Shown one piece after another: positions 51,244 through 59,111 of a DNA stretch of 64,000 nt. The notes under the pieces are model-generated. The model worked only from the letters and a program-made list of their open reading frames with translations. It did no database searches and was not told the origin of the DNA. Source of the stretch: Glycomyces amatae (GTDB lineage Bacteria; Actinomycetota; Actinomycetes; Mycobacteriales; Micromonosporaceae). Made by a program: the position numbers and the translations under genes. The DNA lies in assembly GCF_020991375.1 (NCBI RefSeq), contig NZ_JAJLQZ010000011.1, positions 1 to 64,000 of the forward strand. The letters are read 5' to 3'. Numbering within the stretch: position 1 is the first letter of the stretch; every line of letters starts with the position of its first letter.

Positions 51244-52926
51244 ATGACACCCGAACAGACCATTGCCGCGCTCGCCGACGAGATGCTGTCGGAACTGCTC
51301 GGCGGCACGCCCGTGGGGGCGACCCTGCTGGGCTTCCACGAGTGGGACGACCGCCTCCCGGACTTCTCCGAGGCCGGCCAGGACGCCCGGGGGCGGCGGC
51401 TGACCGAGCTCGCCGCCCGCGCCGCCGCGGTCGACCCGGCCGCGCTCGGCGGCACCGACCGCGTCACCCGGGCGGTGCTCCGGGAGATGGCGCAGGGCGA
51501 ATGCGACCAGCTCGCGGCCCGCGCCGTGGAGTACACCGTCACCGACACGTTCATCGCGCCCGCCGTCGAACTGCTGGTGTTCCTGCCGATGACCGAACTC
51601 GCCGAGCCGGCGCACGCCGACGGGTACCTGGAGCGGCTGAAGGGGATGCCCGGCCTCCTCGACACGATCGGGGAGCGGCACCGGGCCGGGCTGGCCGCCG
51701 GCCGCACGCCCGTGCGGGGCCTGGTCGCCGCCGCCGTCGCGCACCTGGACCAGTACCTGTCCGACCCGGGCCGCGACCCGCTCGCCCGGCCCGACCTCCC
51801 CGCGGACCTGCCGTCGCGGGACGCCTTCGCCGCCGAGCGGGACCGGCTGCTGGCCGAGGCGGTCCGGCCGGCGTACGCCCGCTACCGCGAACTGCTGGAG
51901 TCGGCGATCGCCCCGCACGCCCGCGCCGAGGAGCGGCCGGGACTGAACTGGCTGCCCGACGGCGAGGCGATGTACGCCGGGCTCGTCCGGGCCCACACCA
52001 CCACCGACCGCACCCCCTCGGACCTGCACGCACTGGGCGAGGAGCTCATCGAGCAGCTGGCCGGGGAGTACGCGCGGATCGGGGAGCGCGCCCTCGGCGT
52101 GGCCGACCCCGCCGAAGTGCGCCGCCGCCTCCGCGACGACCCGGCGCTGCGATGGCCGGACGGGGACGCGCTGCTCGCCCACGCGAAGGAGAGCATCCGG
52201 CGGGCCGAGGCGGCGGCCCCGGACTGGTTCGGTACCGTGCCCGAGCAGCGGTGCGCCGTCGTGCCGGTGCCCGAGTCGGACGCCCCCGGCGCGCCCGCGG
52301 CCTACTACGTGTCGCCCGCGCTGGACGGCAGCCGCCCGGGCACCTACTTCGCCAACACCCACGACGCGGCGCAGCGCGGCCGGGCGGGCTACGAGGCGGT
52401 CGCCTTCCACGAGGCGGTGCCGGGCCACCACTTCCAGATCGCCCGCGCGCAGGAGCTCGGCGAGCTGCCGATGCTGCGGCGGGTGAACGGCTTCAACGCC
52501 TACAGCGAGGGCTGGGGCCTGTACGCCGAGCGGCTCGCCGACGAGATGGGCCTGTACTCCGACGACATCGCCCGGCTCGGGCGGCTCAGCGAGGACTCGA
52601 TGCGCGCCGCCCGGCTGGTGGTCGACACCGGGCTGCACGCCCGCGGCTGGTCCCGCGACCGGGCGGTCGAGTACCTGAGGGCCCACACCGCCACCCCCGA
52701 GGTCGAGATCCAGTCGGAGGTCGACCGCTACATCGCCATGCCGGGCCAAGCGCTGGCGTACATGGTCGGCAGGCTGGAGATCGAGCGGGCCCGGGCCGCC
52801 GCGGAGCGCGCCCTGGGCGACCGGTTCGACGTCCGGGCCTTCCACGACACGGTGCTCGGCTCCGGCGGCGTCCCGCTGACCGTACTGGCCGAGCTGGTCG
52901 AGGAGTGGGCGGCCGCGCAGCGGTGA
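51244..52926 (+). CDS. DUF885 family protein (putative metallohydrolase)
   Basis: This 560-residue protein contains the zinc-site-like motif FHEAVPGHHFQ and the downstream Glu in YSEGWGLYAERL, both diagnostic of the DUF885 family. The fold is related to M32-type carboxypeptidases, and some members are peptidases. No signal peptide is present. ACAGGAGA precedes the ATG. It lies after the ArsR-type gene in the same direction and is probably cotranscribed. The substrate is unknown. Confidence 0.87.
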   Translation: MTPEQTIAALADEMLSELLGGTPVGATLLGFHEWDDRLPDFSEAGQDARGRRLTELAARAAAVDPAALGGTDRVTRAVLREMAQGECDQLAARAVEYTVTDTFIAPAVELLVFLPMTELAEPAHADGYLERLKGMPGLLDTIGERHRAGLAAGRTPVRGLVAAAVAHLDQYLSDPGRDPLARPDLPADLPSRDAFAAERDRLLAEAVRPAYARYRELLESAIAPHARAEERPGLNWLPDGEAMYAGLVRAHTTTDRTPSDLHALGEELIEQLAGEYARIGERALGVADPAEVRRRLRDDPALRWPDGDALLAHAKESIRRAEAAAPDWFGTVPEQRCAVVPVPESDAPGAPAAYYVSPALDGSRPGTYFANTHDAAQRGRAGYEAVAFHEAVPGHHFQIARAQELGELPMLRRVNGFNAYSEGWGLYAERLADEMGLYSDDIARLGRLSEDSMRAARLVVDTGLHARGWSRDRAVEYLRAHTATPEVEIQSEVDRYIAMPGQALAYMVGRLEIERARAAAERALGDRFDVRAFHDTVLGSGGVPLTVLAELVEEWAAAQR

Positions 52927-52928
52927 GG

Positions 52929-52954
52929 GCGGCTCCCGGGTCGCCGGGAGCCGC
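52929..52954. terminator. Bidirectional hairpin between DUF885 and NUDIX genes
   Basis: A ten-base-pair stem (GCGGCTCCCG/CGGGAGCCGC) closes on six bases. It begins two bases after the DUF885 stop, between convergent genes. Confidence 0.7.
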
Positions 52955-52960
52955 GGCCCG

Positions 52961-54118
52961 TCAGCCGGGCCCTATCGCCTGCGCGACCATGCCGAGGGTG
53001 GCCCAGTCGACGAGGCCGCCCTTGCGGATCTCGCCGAACGTGGCGATCTCGATCCAGGTCACCTCTCCCCCGCCGACGCCGTGCGGGCCGGGCGCGGCCG
53101 CGAGCGCGGCCAGCTCGTCGTCGGTGATCTCGGCGGCGAACAGGTGCGCGTGGTGGGCCGAGACGGTGGCGGCGACCTGGCGGCTGCCGAGGGGCCGGAG
53201 CCGGTCGGCGGCGAGCACGAGGCCGGTCTCCTCCTCGACCTCGGCGAGGGCCTGGACGGTGTCGACCGGCCCGGGGCCGCTGCCGCCGGGCGGCTCGTGG
53301 ACGGCCCCGTCGGGGGTCGAGGCGGGGCTGCGGAACTCGCGCACCAGGACCACGGCGGTGTCGTCGGGGTCGGGCGCGGGCCGGTAGAGGACGGTGACGG
53401 CCGTGTCGGGCCGGGAGATGACGACCTCGTTGTCCTTGACGCGGTCCTCGGCGGCGACGTGGACGCTGACGTGCAGCGCCCAGTAGTGGACGGCCCGGAC
53501 CGGGCCGACCCTGAACGTCCAGACCAGGCGCGCGGCCAGGAGCGCGTTCCCGGCCTCGCGCTGCGCGGCGAGCCAGCGCTGGAGGCTGTCGACGCGCCAC
53601 AGGAAGAGCGGGACCTCCCGTTCGCCGCCGGTCCGGACCGCGCCGGTCCCGACCATGTCGAGGGCGTGGGCGACCGCGCCGCCGAGGGTGGCGGCGGTGG
53701 GGACGCCGCGGGCCTCGGCCTGGAGGAAGAGGTAGGCGTTGCCGGGCGCGGCCTCGGGGGCGCCGAGCACGGCCTTGCCGGTGCCGTGCCAGGTGCCCCA
53801 CTCGATGTTGGTGGTGAACGCGGGCATGGTCGCGAGGTCGCGCGGGACCCAGAAGAGGATCACGTCGGCGAGGTGGAGGCAGCGCTCCTCCCAGGCGATC
53901 TGGCCGTCGTAGTCGGCTGCGAGCCCGCCGCGCGGCTCGGGCGAGAAGACGACGAGGACGCCGTCGCCGCGCCACCCCTCGCGCAGGAGGCCGATCGCCT
54001 CGGGGTGCCAGGAGGCGGCGTTGCCCGAGCGGGGCAGGGGCCCGGCGAGGAAGACCGCCGCGGACCAGGAGTCGGGCGGGGTCTCGTTGGCGTGCACCAC
54101 GACGACGTCCTGCGGCAT
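52961..54118 (-). CDS. Fusion of a nucleoside 2-deoxyribosyltransferase-like domain with a NUDIX domain
   Basis: This 385-residue protein has two domains. The first ~170 residues (VFLAGPLPRSGNAASWHPEAIGLL, then LHLADVILFWVPRDLATMPAFTTNIEWGTW) resemble the nucleoside 2-deoxyribosyltransferase-like group. The C-terminal part is a NUDIX hydrolase domain. Its Nudix box keeps AEVEEETGL but lacks the usual Arg before the first Glu and the Glu of the front part, so catalysis may be altered. The pairing suggests nucleotide salvage or a nucleotide-derived signal system. It lies 62 bases after the LacI gene on the same strand and may be cotranscribed. Confidence 0.8.
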   Translation of the reverse strand: MPQDVVVVHANETPPDSWSAAVFLAGPLPRSGNAASWHPEAIGLLREGWRGDGVLVVFSPEPRGGLAADYDGQIAWEERCLHLADVILFWVPRDLATMPAFTTNIEWGTWHGTGKAVLGAPEAAPGNAYLFLQAEARGVPTAATLGGAVAHALDMVGTGAVRTGGEREVPLFLWRVDSLQRWLAAQREAGNALLAARLVWTFRVGPVRAVHYWALHVSVHVAAEDRVKDNEVVISRPDTAVTVLYRPAPDPDDTAVVLVREFRSPASTPDGAVHEPPGGSGPGPVDTVQALAEVEEETGLVLAADRLRPLGSRQVAATVSAHHAHLFAAEITDDELAALAAAPGPHGVGGGEVTWIEIATFGEIRKGGLVDWATLGMVAQAIGPG

Positions 54119-54180
54119 GAGGCGGCTCCGATCGGTCTCGGGCGGGGACTCAAGCAGTGTAAGGGTCCCTTGTGACGTTC

Positions 54181-55248
54181 TCAGGTCGGCAGGAGGCGCC
54201 GCACCGATCCGCGCAGGACCAGGTGGGTGCCGAGGACGGTGTGCGGCAGCTGGCCGCCCGCCCGCTGCTGGAGGGCGAGGCGGACGGCGGTGCGCCCCAG
54301 CTCCTCGTGCGGGAGGGAGACGGTGGTGAGGTCGATGTCCATCGCGGGCGGCAGGTCGTCGAAGCCGACCATCGAGACGTCGTCGGGGACGCGCAGGCCC
54401 GCTTCGAGGAGCGCCTGCCGCGCGCCCGCGGCGATCTGGTCGTTGGCGGCGAAGACCGCGGTGAAGTCCGGCGGGCCCGCCGAGAGGCGTTCCCGCATCA
54501 TCCGGTACCCCTCGAAGCGCTCGAAGGTGCCGTCCACCTCGAGGCCGGGGTCGCGGTCGACGCCGTGCGCGGCCAGGGCGTCGCGGTAGCCGGCGATCCT
54601 GGCGTCGGCGGTGGTGTAGCCCTCGCGGCGGCCGAGGAAGAGGATGCGCCGGTGGCCGCTGGAGAGCAGGTGGCCGGTGGCGGCGAAGGCGCCGCCGGTG
54701 TTGTCGTACTCGATGACGATGGCGGGCGCGTCGGGGCCGAGGGACGGGCGGCCGCACAGCACGAGCCGCGAGCCGATGGAGGCGAGGGCGTGCGCGTACC
54801 GGGTCATGCGGGCCCGGTACTCGTCGTCGACGGCGACGTTGCCGACCAGGATGACCGCCTCGGGGCGCTGCTCGCGCATGAACTGGACCATGGCGAGCTC
54901 GCGTTCGGCGTCGCCGCCGGTGGTGCCGATCTGGCACAGGCGGTTGTCCTCGGCGGCCTGGGTCTGAACGCCTTGGGCCACATGGGCGTAGTGCGGGGAG
55001 ATCACCGAGTTGAGGATGATCGCGATGCTCTTGCGGGTGGTGCCCTGGAGCGCCCTGGCGTGGTGGTTGGCGACGTAGTCGAGCTCCTCGACGGCCTTCA
55101 TGACCTTGGCGCGGGTGGCGGGGGCGGCCGGGTAGGTGCCCGAGAGGATGCGCGAGACGGTGGCGACGGAGACGCCCGCCAGCTCGGCCACCTCGCGGAT
55201 CGTGGTCTGGCGCGGGCCGTCTCCGGTCCTGGCTGCCCTCCGGGCCAC
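54181..55248 (-). CDS. LacI-family transcriptional regulator (probable pectin-regulon repressor)
   Basis: This 355-residue repressor has the LacI helix-turn-helix TIREVAELAGVSVATVSRILSG and a sugar-binding domain. The GTG at 55248 was chosen because it begins the usual short N-terminus; GTG 55257 is an alternative. CG-centred palindromes related to one another lie before this gene, before the binding-protein gene and on both sides of the two lyase genes. These fit LacI-type operators, which have a central CG. It probably controls the pectin genes, with a galacturonate- or rhamnose-containing sugar as inducer. Confidence 0.9.
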   Translation of the reverse strand: MARRAARTGDGPRQTTIREVAELAGVSVATVSRILSGTYPAAPATRAKVMKAVEELDYVANHHARALQGTTRKSIAIILNSVISPHYAHVAQGVQTQAAEDNRLCQIGTTGGDAERELAMVQFMREQRPEAVILVGNVAVDDEYRARMTRYAHALASIGSRLVLCGRPSLGPDAPAIVIEYDNTGGAFAATGHLLSSGHRRILFLGRREGYTTADARIAGYRDALAAHGVDRDPGLEVDGTFERFEGYRMMRERLSAGPPDFTAVFAANDQIAAGARQALLEAGLRVPDDVSMVGFDDLPPAMDIDLTTVSLPHEELGRTAVRLALQQRAGGQLPHTVLGTHLVLRGSVRRLLPT

Positions 55249-55275
55249 GGCGTCCACCTCAATGTTGAAACGGGG

Positions 55276-55289
55276 GTAAAAACGGTTAC
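55276..55289. promoter_or_regulatory. LacI-type operator before the regulator gene
   Basis: GTAAAAACGGTTAC keeps the AAAACG core and flanking bases of the GTTAAAACGATTTAA sites at 56797 and 59064. It lies 28 bases before the regulator start and suggests autoregulation. Confidence 0.6.
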
Positions 55290-55380
55290 TGAAACAATGA
55301 TTCACCGCCGCCGCAGGGGTGTCAAGCCCCGGCGCAGCAGTGGTTCGTTCGGCCGGTTCCCTTGGGGCGCAATGAGAACA

Positions 55381-55419
55381 GCGCACCGAGGGGCGGCGTC
55401 GAGCCGCCCCTCGGTGCGC
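55381..55419 (-). terminator. Long hairpin after the sugar-binding lipoprotein gene
   Basis: A perfect 17-base-pair stem with a five-base loop lies 21 bases after the binding-protein stop. It separates that gene from the regulator gene. Confidence 0.82.
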
Positions 55420-55439
55420 CGGTCACCGCGCAGGGCCGG

Positions 55440-56729
55440 TCACTGCTCAGAGGCGAAGAGGGTCTCGGCCTCGGTGAAGAAGAGGTCGGCGGCCTCCTCG
55501 GGGGTCATGGCGGCGTACTGGACCTGCTCGTAGATCTCCTGGTACTTCGCCTCGATCGCGCCCGCCGCCGAAGGGGGGACGGCCGGGGCGGGCTGGATGT
55601 AGTCGGCGACGGCGGCCTCGTAGTCGAGGACCAGCTGGGAGGCCTCGTCGATCTCGATGGCGTCGAGGCCCGCGGTCTTGGCGGGGATGCCGCGGTTGGT
55701 GCCGAGGATCGCGACGGCCCCGGGGTCGCCGAGGAAGAAGTCGATGAACTTCGCGCAGGCCTCGGGGCGCTCGGTGGTCGCGGAGACCACCAGCTGCATC
55801 GAGGGCTTGAGGTAGATGCCGAGGTTGGCGGGGTCGGTGGTGGGCGGGGCGCAGAGGCCGAGCTGCCCGCCCTGCTCCTGGACGGTGGGCAGGAAGCCGG
55901 AGACGGCGGTGTCCCAGCGGATCTCGGAGGCGACCGCGCCCTCGGCGATGGGGTCGGTGGCGAAGGCGGCCATCTCCTCCCCGGAGGGGACGAGGTCCTG
56001 CTCGACGAGCGGGGCGGTCATGGACCAGTACTCGACGAGCTGCTCCTTGGTGAAGCCGAGCGCGGCCGCGTCGTCGGAGTAGAAGACGCCGCCCTGCTGG
56101 CGGACCCACATCTCCATGAACAGGTAGGAGCGGGCCCAGTCCTCCCCCGCCCACAGGCCGTCGGGGAGGCTCCCCTGGAGGTCGGCGAGGAGGGCGGCGT
56201 AGTCGTCCCAGGTGTGGCCGGGCTCGGGCACGGCGACGCCGTGGGCGTCGAAGAGGTCGGCGCGGTAGATCAGGCCGAGGGTGTTGCCCGCGACGGGGAC
56301 GGCGACGAGCTGGTCGTCGAGGCGGCCGCCGTCGAGGAGGCCCTCGCGGAAGCCCTCGGTGTCCACGACGCCCTCGAGGGGCAGGAGCATCCCGCTGGTG
56401 GCGAACTGGCGCAGGCGCGGGTAGTCCATCTGGAACACGTCGGGGAGGTCGCGGGAGGCCATGCGGCCGGTCAGGCCCTCCCAGTGGGCGGCGTAGTCGG
56501 CGAAGTTGGCCTGGACCTTGATGCCCTCGTTCTTGGACTCGAAGAGGGCGATGGCCTCCTTGGTGAGCTCGGCGCGGGCCTCGTCGCCCCACCACTCGAA
56601 GCTGATCTCGATCGGGTCGTCGGCGGTGCCGGCGGGGCCGTCGTCGCTGCACGCCGCGGCCGCGGCCAGGGCGGCGGCGCCGGTGGCGCCCGCCAGGAGG
56701 CTCCGGCGGCGGATCGGGGAGAGGGGCAT
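55440..56729 (-). CDS. Orphan sugar ABC transporter binding lipoprotein, family 1
   Basis: This 429-residue lipoprotein has a twin-arginine signal (IRRRSLLAGATGAAAL) ending in a lipobox with AAACSDD. The mature part is a family 1 sugar-binding fold: IEISFEWWGDEARAELTKEAI at the front and LPDVFQMDYPRL later. No permease or ATPase genes adjoin it, so it must work with a transporter encoded elsewhere. The start at 56729 precedes the signal directly. Its promoter carries an operator identical to that of the exo-lyase gene, so its ligand is probably a pectin oligosaccharide. GGAG lies rather far (about 11 bases) from the ATG. Confidence 0.9.
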   Translation of the reverse strand: MPLSPIRRRSLLAGATGAAALAAAAACSDDGPAGTADDPIEISFEWWGDEARAELTKEAIALFESKNEGIKVQANFADYAAHWEGLTGRMASRDLPDVFQMDYPRLRQFATSGMLLPLEGVVDTEGFREGLLDGGRLDDQLVAVPVAGNTLGLIYRADLFDAHGVAVPEPGHTWDDYAALLADLQGSLPDGLWAGEDWARSYLFMEMWVRQQGGVFYSDDAAALGFTKEQLVEYWSMTAPLVEQDLVPSGEEMAAFATDPIAEGAVASEIRWDTAVSGFLPTVQEQGGQLGLCAPPTTDPANLGIYLKPSMQLVVSATTERPEACAKFIDFFLGDPGAVAILGTNRGIPAKTAGLDAIEIDEASQLVLDYEAAVADYIQPAPAVPPSAAGAIEAKYQEIYEQVQYAAMTPEEAADLFFTEAETLFASEQ

Positions 56730-56796
56730 GGTGTCTGCGCTCCTTTGCGGTGAGGGATCGGCGGCCGGGGTCGGGGACCCGGCCGCATGTACGTAC

Positions 56797-56854
56797 TTAA
56801 ATCGTTTTAACAGTTGATGGCGACACCTTAGAACGCGTTTTCCAAGACTGTCAA
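56797..56854 (-). promoter_or_regulatory. Promoter and LacI-type operator of the sugar-binding lipoprotein gene
   Basis: On the minus strand, TTGACA (56849-56854) is followed after 18 bases by TAAGGT (56825-56830). Just downstream lies TTAAAACGATTTAA (56797-56810), identical over 15 bases, with its leading G, to the site at 59064. A second CG-rich near-palindrome, GAACGCGTTTTC, falls in the spacer. Confidence 0.82.
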
Positions 56855-56891
56855 GCGCCATGCCGCGATCTTTCGGGAACCGAGGCCGAAG

Positions 56892-56925
56892 GCCTTCCCG
56901 CCCGACGGGAGTCGGGCGGGAAGGC
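56892..56925. terminator. Hairpin between the lyase gene and the lipoprotein promoter
   Basis: A 15-base-pair stem with a four-base loop lies six bases after the PL11 stop. It stops lyase transcription before it enters the promoter of the binding-protein gene. Confidence 0.8.
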
Positions 56926-56930
56926 GGGGC

Positions 56931-58793
56931 TCAGTAGGTGATGTTCGGCGTCTCCGGCTCGTTCATGCCCGCGCCGAGGAAGTAGTCGACGTGGTGGGAC
57001 TGCATGTAGCCGTGGAGGGTCATGGCGTTGCGGTACGCCGGGTTGTGCGCCAGCGTGTACAGGCGGATGTCGGTCGGGACGTCGGTGGTGAAGACGATGA
57101 GCTCGTCGTAGGCGGCGTTGGTGTAGACGGCCTCCTCTCGCCAGTCGCCGAACAGGTCGCCGACGAGGGTGGGACCGCCCTGCGCGGCGGTCACCGCGCC
57201 GTAGTTCCAGGTGGACTCCAGGCGCGGCAGGCTGTTGGTCGGCCGCGGGTCCTCGGGGTCCCACTTCTCGATCTTGCCGGAGTTGAGCAGCTCCATCGTG
57301 GCGTCGCCGTCCCACCACAGGCCCAGCTGCGGCCACGGCTGCAACTCGGTGTCGGGTTCGGTGAGCTCGTTCGAGGCGGCGTTGTAGAGCCCGTCGAAGG
57401 ACCAGACCTCCATGCCCGGGAAGTCCGGGTCGACGTCCCCGGCCATGCCGCGGCCGACGTCGCCGGTGCCGTCGAGGGCGTGCTGCCAGATCATGTCGCC
57501 GTTGTCGGCGTCGTAGTAGTACTCGCGCAGGCCGCTCGGGTTGTTCTGCTGCACGCCGTAGCCCTCCAGGCCCGGCCGGGACGGGTCCATGTCGGCGATG
57601 TGGAACCGGTCGCCGTGCACGATCCCCTCGTCGGCGAGGGAGTAGCGCAGGGTGCCGTCGCCGTTGAGCACGAAGCCGATCTCGGCGACCTCGTCCCTCC
57701 CGTCGCCGTCCACGTCGATGATGCGGGTGTTGTGGCCGTCGGGCAGGTCCTGGCCGCCGCGCAGGAACTTCCACTGCTGCGTCAGGTTCTGGCCGGACCA
57801 GTTCCAAGCGGCGATCATGAGGTTGAACGCGCCGCCGTCCTGGCGGTTCTTCATGTAGGCCACCAGGCTCGGCGTGACGCCGTCGAGGTGGCCGACGCCG
57901 AAGCGGGCGGCCAGCGGTCCGTCGGCGATGTAGTCCTGGGGAATGCTCGAGTAGTTGCGCAGCGCGCCGGTGCGGCCGTCGAGGATCGCCACCCACTGGC
58001 GGTTGTCATCGGAGTGGGTCCAGGTCTGGCCGTCGCCGAAGGTCACGCCGTCGGCGATCTTCAGCGCGACCTCGGCGTAACCGTCGGAGTTGAAGTCGTA
58101 GACGGTGACGCCGTCGTTGTGGCCGACGTCGATCGTGGCCGACCCGGGTTCGATGTTGTCCTGGTTCGTCGAGTTGGGGCCGAGGTCGACCTCCCACAGG
58201 AACTCGCCCGTGGAGGTGTACGCCTCGATCGACTGCGGGCTGGTCTGGCGGTCGATCACGTAGTCGAACTCGCCGTCCCCGTCCAGGTCGCCGGTCCACG
58301 CGAACTTGACGGCGCCGCCCGCGCGCAGCGGGATGCGGACGACCGGCTCCTCGGCGTGGTTCGCGCTCAAGGTGAACGCGCCGCTCGGGTCCTGCTCCGA
58401 GCCGCCGACGACGGGGACGACGCGGTAGGCGTTGGACTGGGAGAGGTTCGCGGTCGAATCGGTGTAGTTGGTGCCGCCGGTGAGGACCGCGCCGTTGAGC
58501 TTGACCCAGGAGCCGCCGTTCGCGGACCGGTAGACGTTGAAGCCGATGCCGGAGGGGTCGAGCCCGAGGAGGCGCCAGCTGACGAGCACGTCGTCGCCCG
58601 CGGCGCGGACGGCCACGACGCCGCGGCCGAGGTCCTCCATGGGCCTCGCGGCCTGCTGCGCCCCGTTGTCCGTCGGGGCGGCCGGGTCGTCGGGGTCCGC
58701 GTGGGCGGACGAGGCGCTGACGGCGAACGCGGCCCCGGCGGCCAGGAGGCCGGCGGCGGCTGCGATGGCCGACGATTTCGTAAACGTTTTCAC
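56931..58793 (-). CDS. Secreted rhamnogalacturonan lyase, polysaccharide lyase family 11
   Basis: This 620-residue secreted enzyme should cleave the rhamnogalacturonan I backbone of pectin by beta-elimination. The signal peptide runs to about ASSAHA. A fibronectin-like front domain precedes an eight-bladed propeller with repeated Asp-rich calcium loops (LDGDGEFDY, FNSDGYAEVA, VDGDGRDEVAE, GDWREEAVY). These motifs and the end NPAYRNAMTLHGYMQSHHVDYFLG are typical of PL11 (YesW/YesX type). GTG 58793 with a GGAG site is preferred to TTG 58838, which lies inside the operator. No binding module is attached. Confidence 0.93.
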   Translation of the reverse strand: MKTFTKSSAIAAAAGLLAAGAAFAVSASSAHADPDDPAAPTDNGAQQAARPMEDLGRGVVAVRAAGDDVLVSWRLLGLDPSGIGFNVYRSANGGSWVKLNGAVLTGGTNYTDSTANLSQSNAYRVVPVVGGSEQDPSGAFTLSANHAEEPVVRIPLRAGGAVKFAWTGDLDGDGEFDYVIDRQTSPQSIEAYTSTGEFLWEVDLGPNSTNQDNIEPGSATIDVGHNDGVTVYDFNSDGYAEVALKIADGVTFGDGQTWTHSDDNRQWVAILDGRTGALRNYSSIPQDYIADGPLAARFGVGHLDGVTPSLVAYMKNRQDGGAFNLMIAAWNWSGQNLTQQWKFLRGGQDLPDGHNTRIIDVDGDGRDEVAEIGFVLNGDGTLRYSLADEGIVHGDRFHIADMDPSRPGLEGYGVQQNNPSGLREYYYDADNGDMIWQHALDGTGDVGRGMAGDVDPDFPGMEVWSFDGLYNAASNELTEPDTELQPWPQLGLWWDGDATMELLNSGKIEKWDPEDPRPTNSLPRLESTWNYGAVTAAQGGPTLVGDLFGDWREEAVYTNAAYDELIVFTTDVPTDIRLYTLAHNPAYRNAMTLHGYMQSHHVDYFLGAGMNEPETPNITY

Positions 58794-58824
58794 TGATGCT
58801 CCAGACTTGCCGTTGAACTGGACT

Positions 58825-58839
58825 TTTGAATCGTTCAAA
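58825..58839. promoter_or_regulatory. LacI-type operator of the PL11 gene
   Basis: TTTGAA-N3-TTCAAA is a perfect inverted repeat. Read on the minus strand with its leading G it gives GTTTGAACGATTCAAA, sharing the AACGATT core of the sites at 56797 and 59064. It lies 31 bases before the chosen GTG start, after the promoter. Confidence 0.75.
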
Positions 58840-58927
58840 CCGGTCGATCGTCCGCAAGCGCTTCACGCTGCGGAGCCCCGGCGGGCGGCGTGCGCGCCCT
58901 CTCGGTGCGGCGCGGTGCCGTCCAACG

Positions 58928-58957
58928 CATCTAAACATAGATGAATATAGATGACAA
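58928..58957 (-). promoter_or_regulatory. PL11 promoter with a second inverted repeat
   Basis: On the minus strand TTGTCA (58952-58957) and TTAGAT (58929-58934) are 17 bases apart. CATCTA-N4-TAGATG (58928-58943) overlaps the -10 box and part of the spacer, and a further TAGATG half-site lies at 58948-58953. This second motif differs from the LacI-type sites, so another regulator may act here. Confidence 0.7.
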
Positions 58958-59021
58958 GGGCGTGTTCAGCAGTGATGATCTCCGAGAGGAGCACCATCAC
59001 CCCATGAGATGCGGGAACCCG

Positions 59022-59078
59022 TTGACCGGGGATCGACTCATGGCTATATTGAAGCCCCTGGAAGTTAAAACGATTTAA
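59022..59078 (+). promoter_or_regulatory. Promoter and LacI-type operator of the exo-lyase gene
   Basis: TTGACC (59022-59027) and TATATT (59045-59050) are 17 bases apart. TTAAAACGATTTAA lies at 59065-59078, about at the start of the transcript. It is the exact reverse complement of the + strand sequence at 56797-56810. Confidence 0.85.
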
Positions 59079-59111
59079 TCCGGAGTCGTCTCCGGACCCC
59101 TTGGAGGACCC

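Larger units (their letters stand above)
58794..59111. other. Divergent regulatory region between the PL11 and PL26 genes
   Basis: This 318-base region holds no gene. It contains the PL11 promoter and operator on one side and the exo-lyase promoter and operator on the other, each listed separately. Base composition drops markedly around 58930-58960 and 59040-59080. Confidence 0.7.

Noticed and set aside
55249-55386. In-frame ATG at 55386 as start of the pectin-region LacI gene
   Set aside because: It would add about 46 residues unlike any LacI N-terminus and would run through the operator and into the upstream hairpin.
56730-56861. Start at 56861 for the orphan binding protein
   Set aside because: It would put 44 extra residues before the twin-arginine signal and would lie within the promoter.
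58794-58838. Upstream TTG at 58838 as start of the PL11 gene
   Set aside because: It lies inside the operator palindrome and lacks a ribosome site, while GTG 58793 has GGAG and begins a normal signal peptide.
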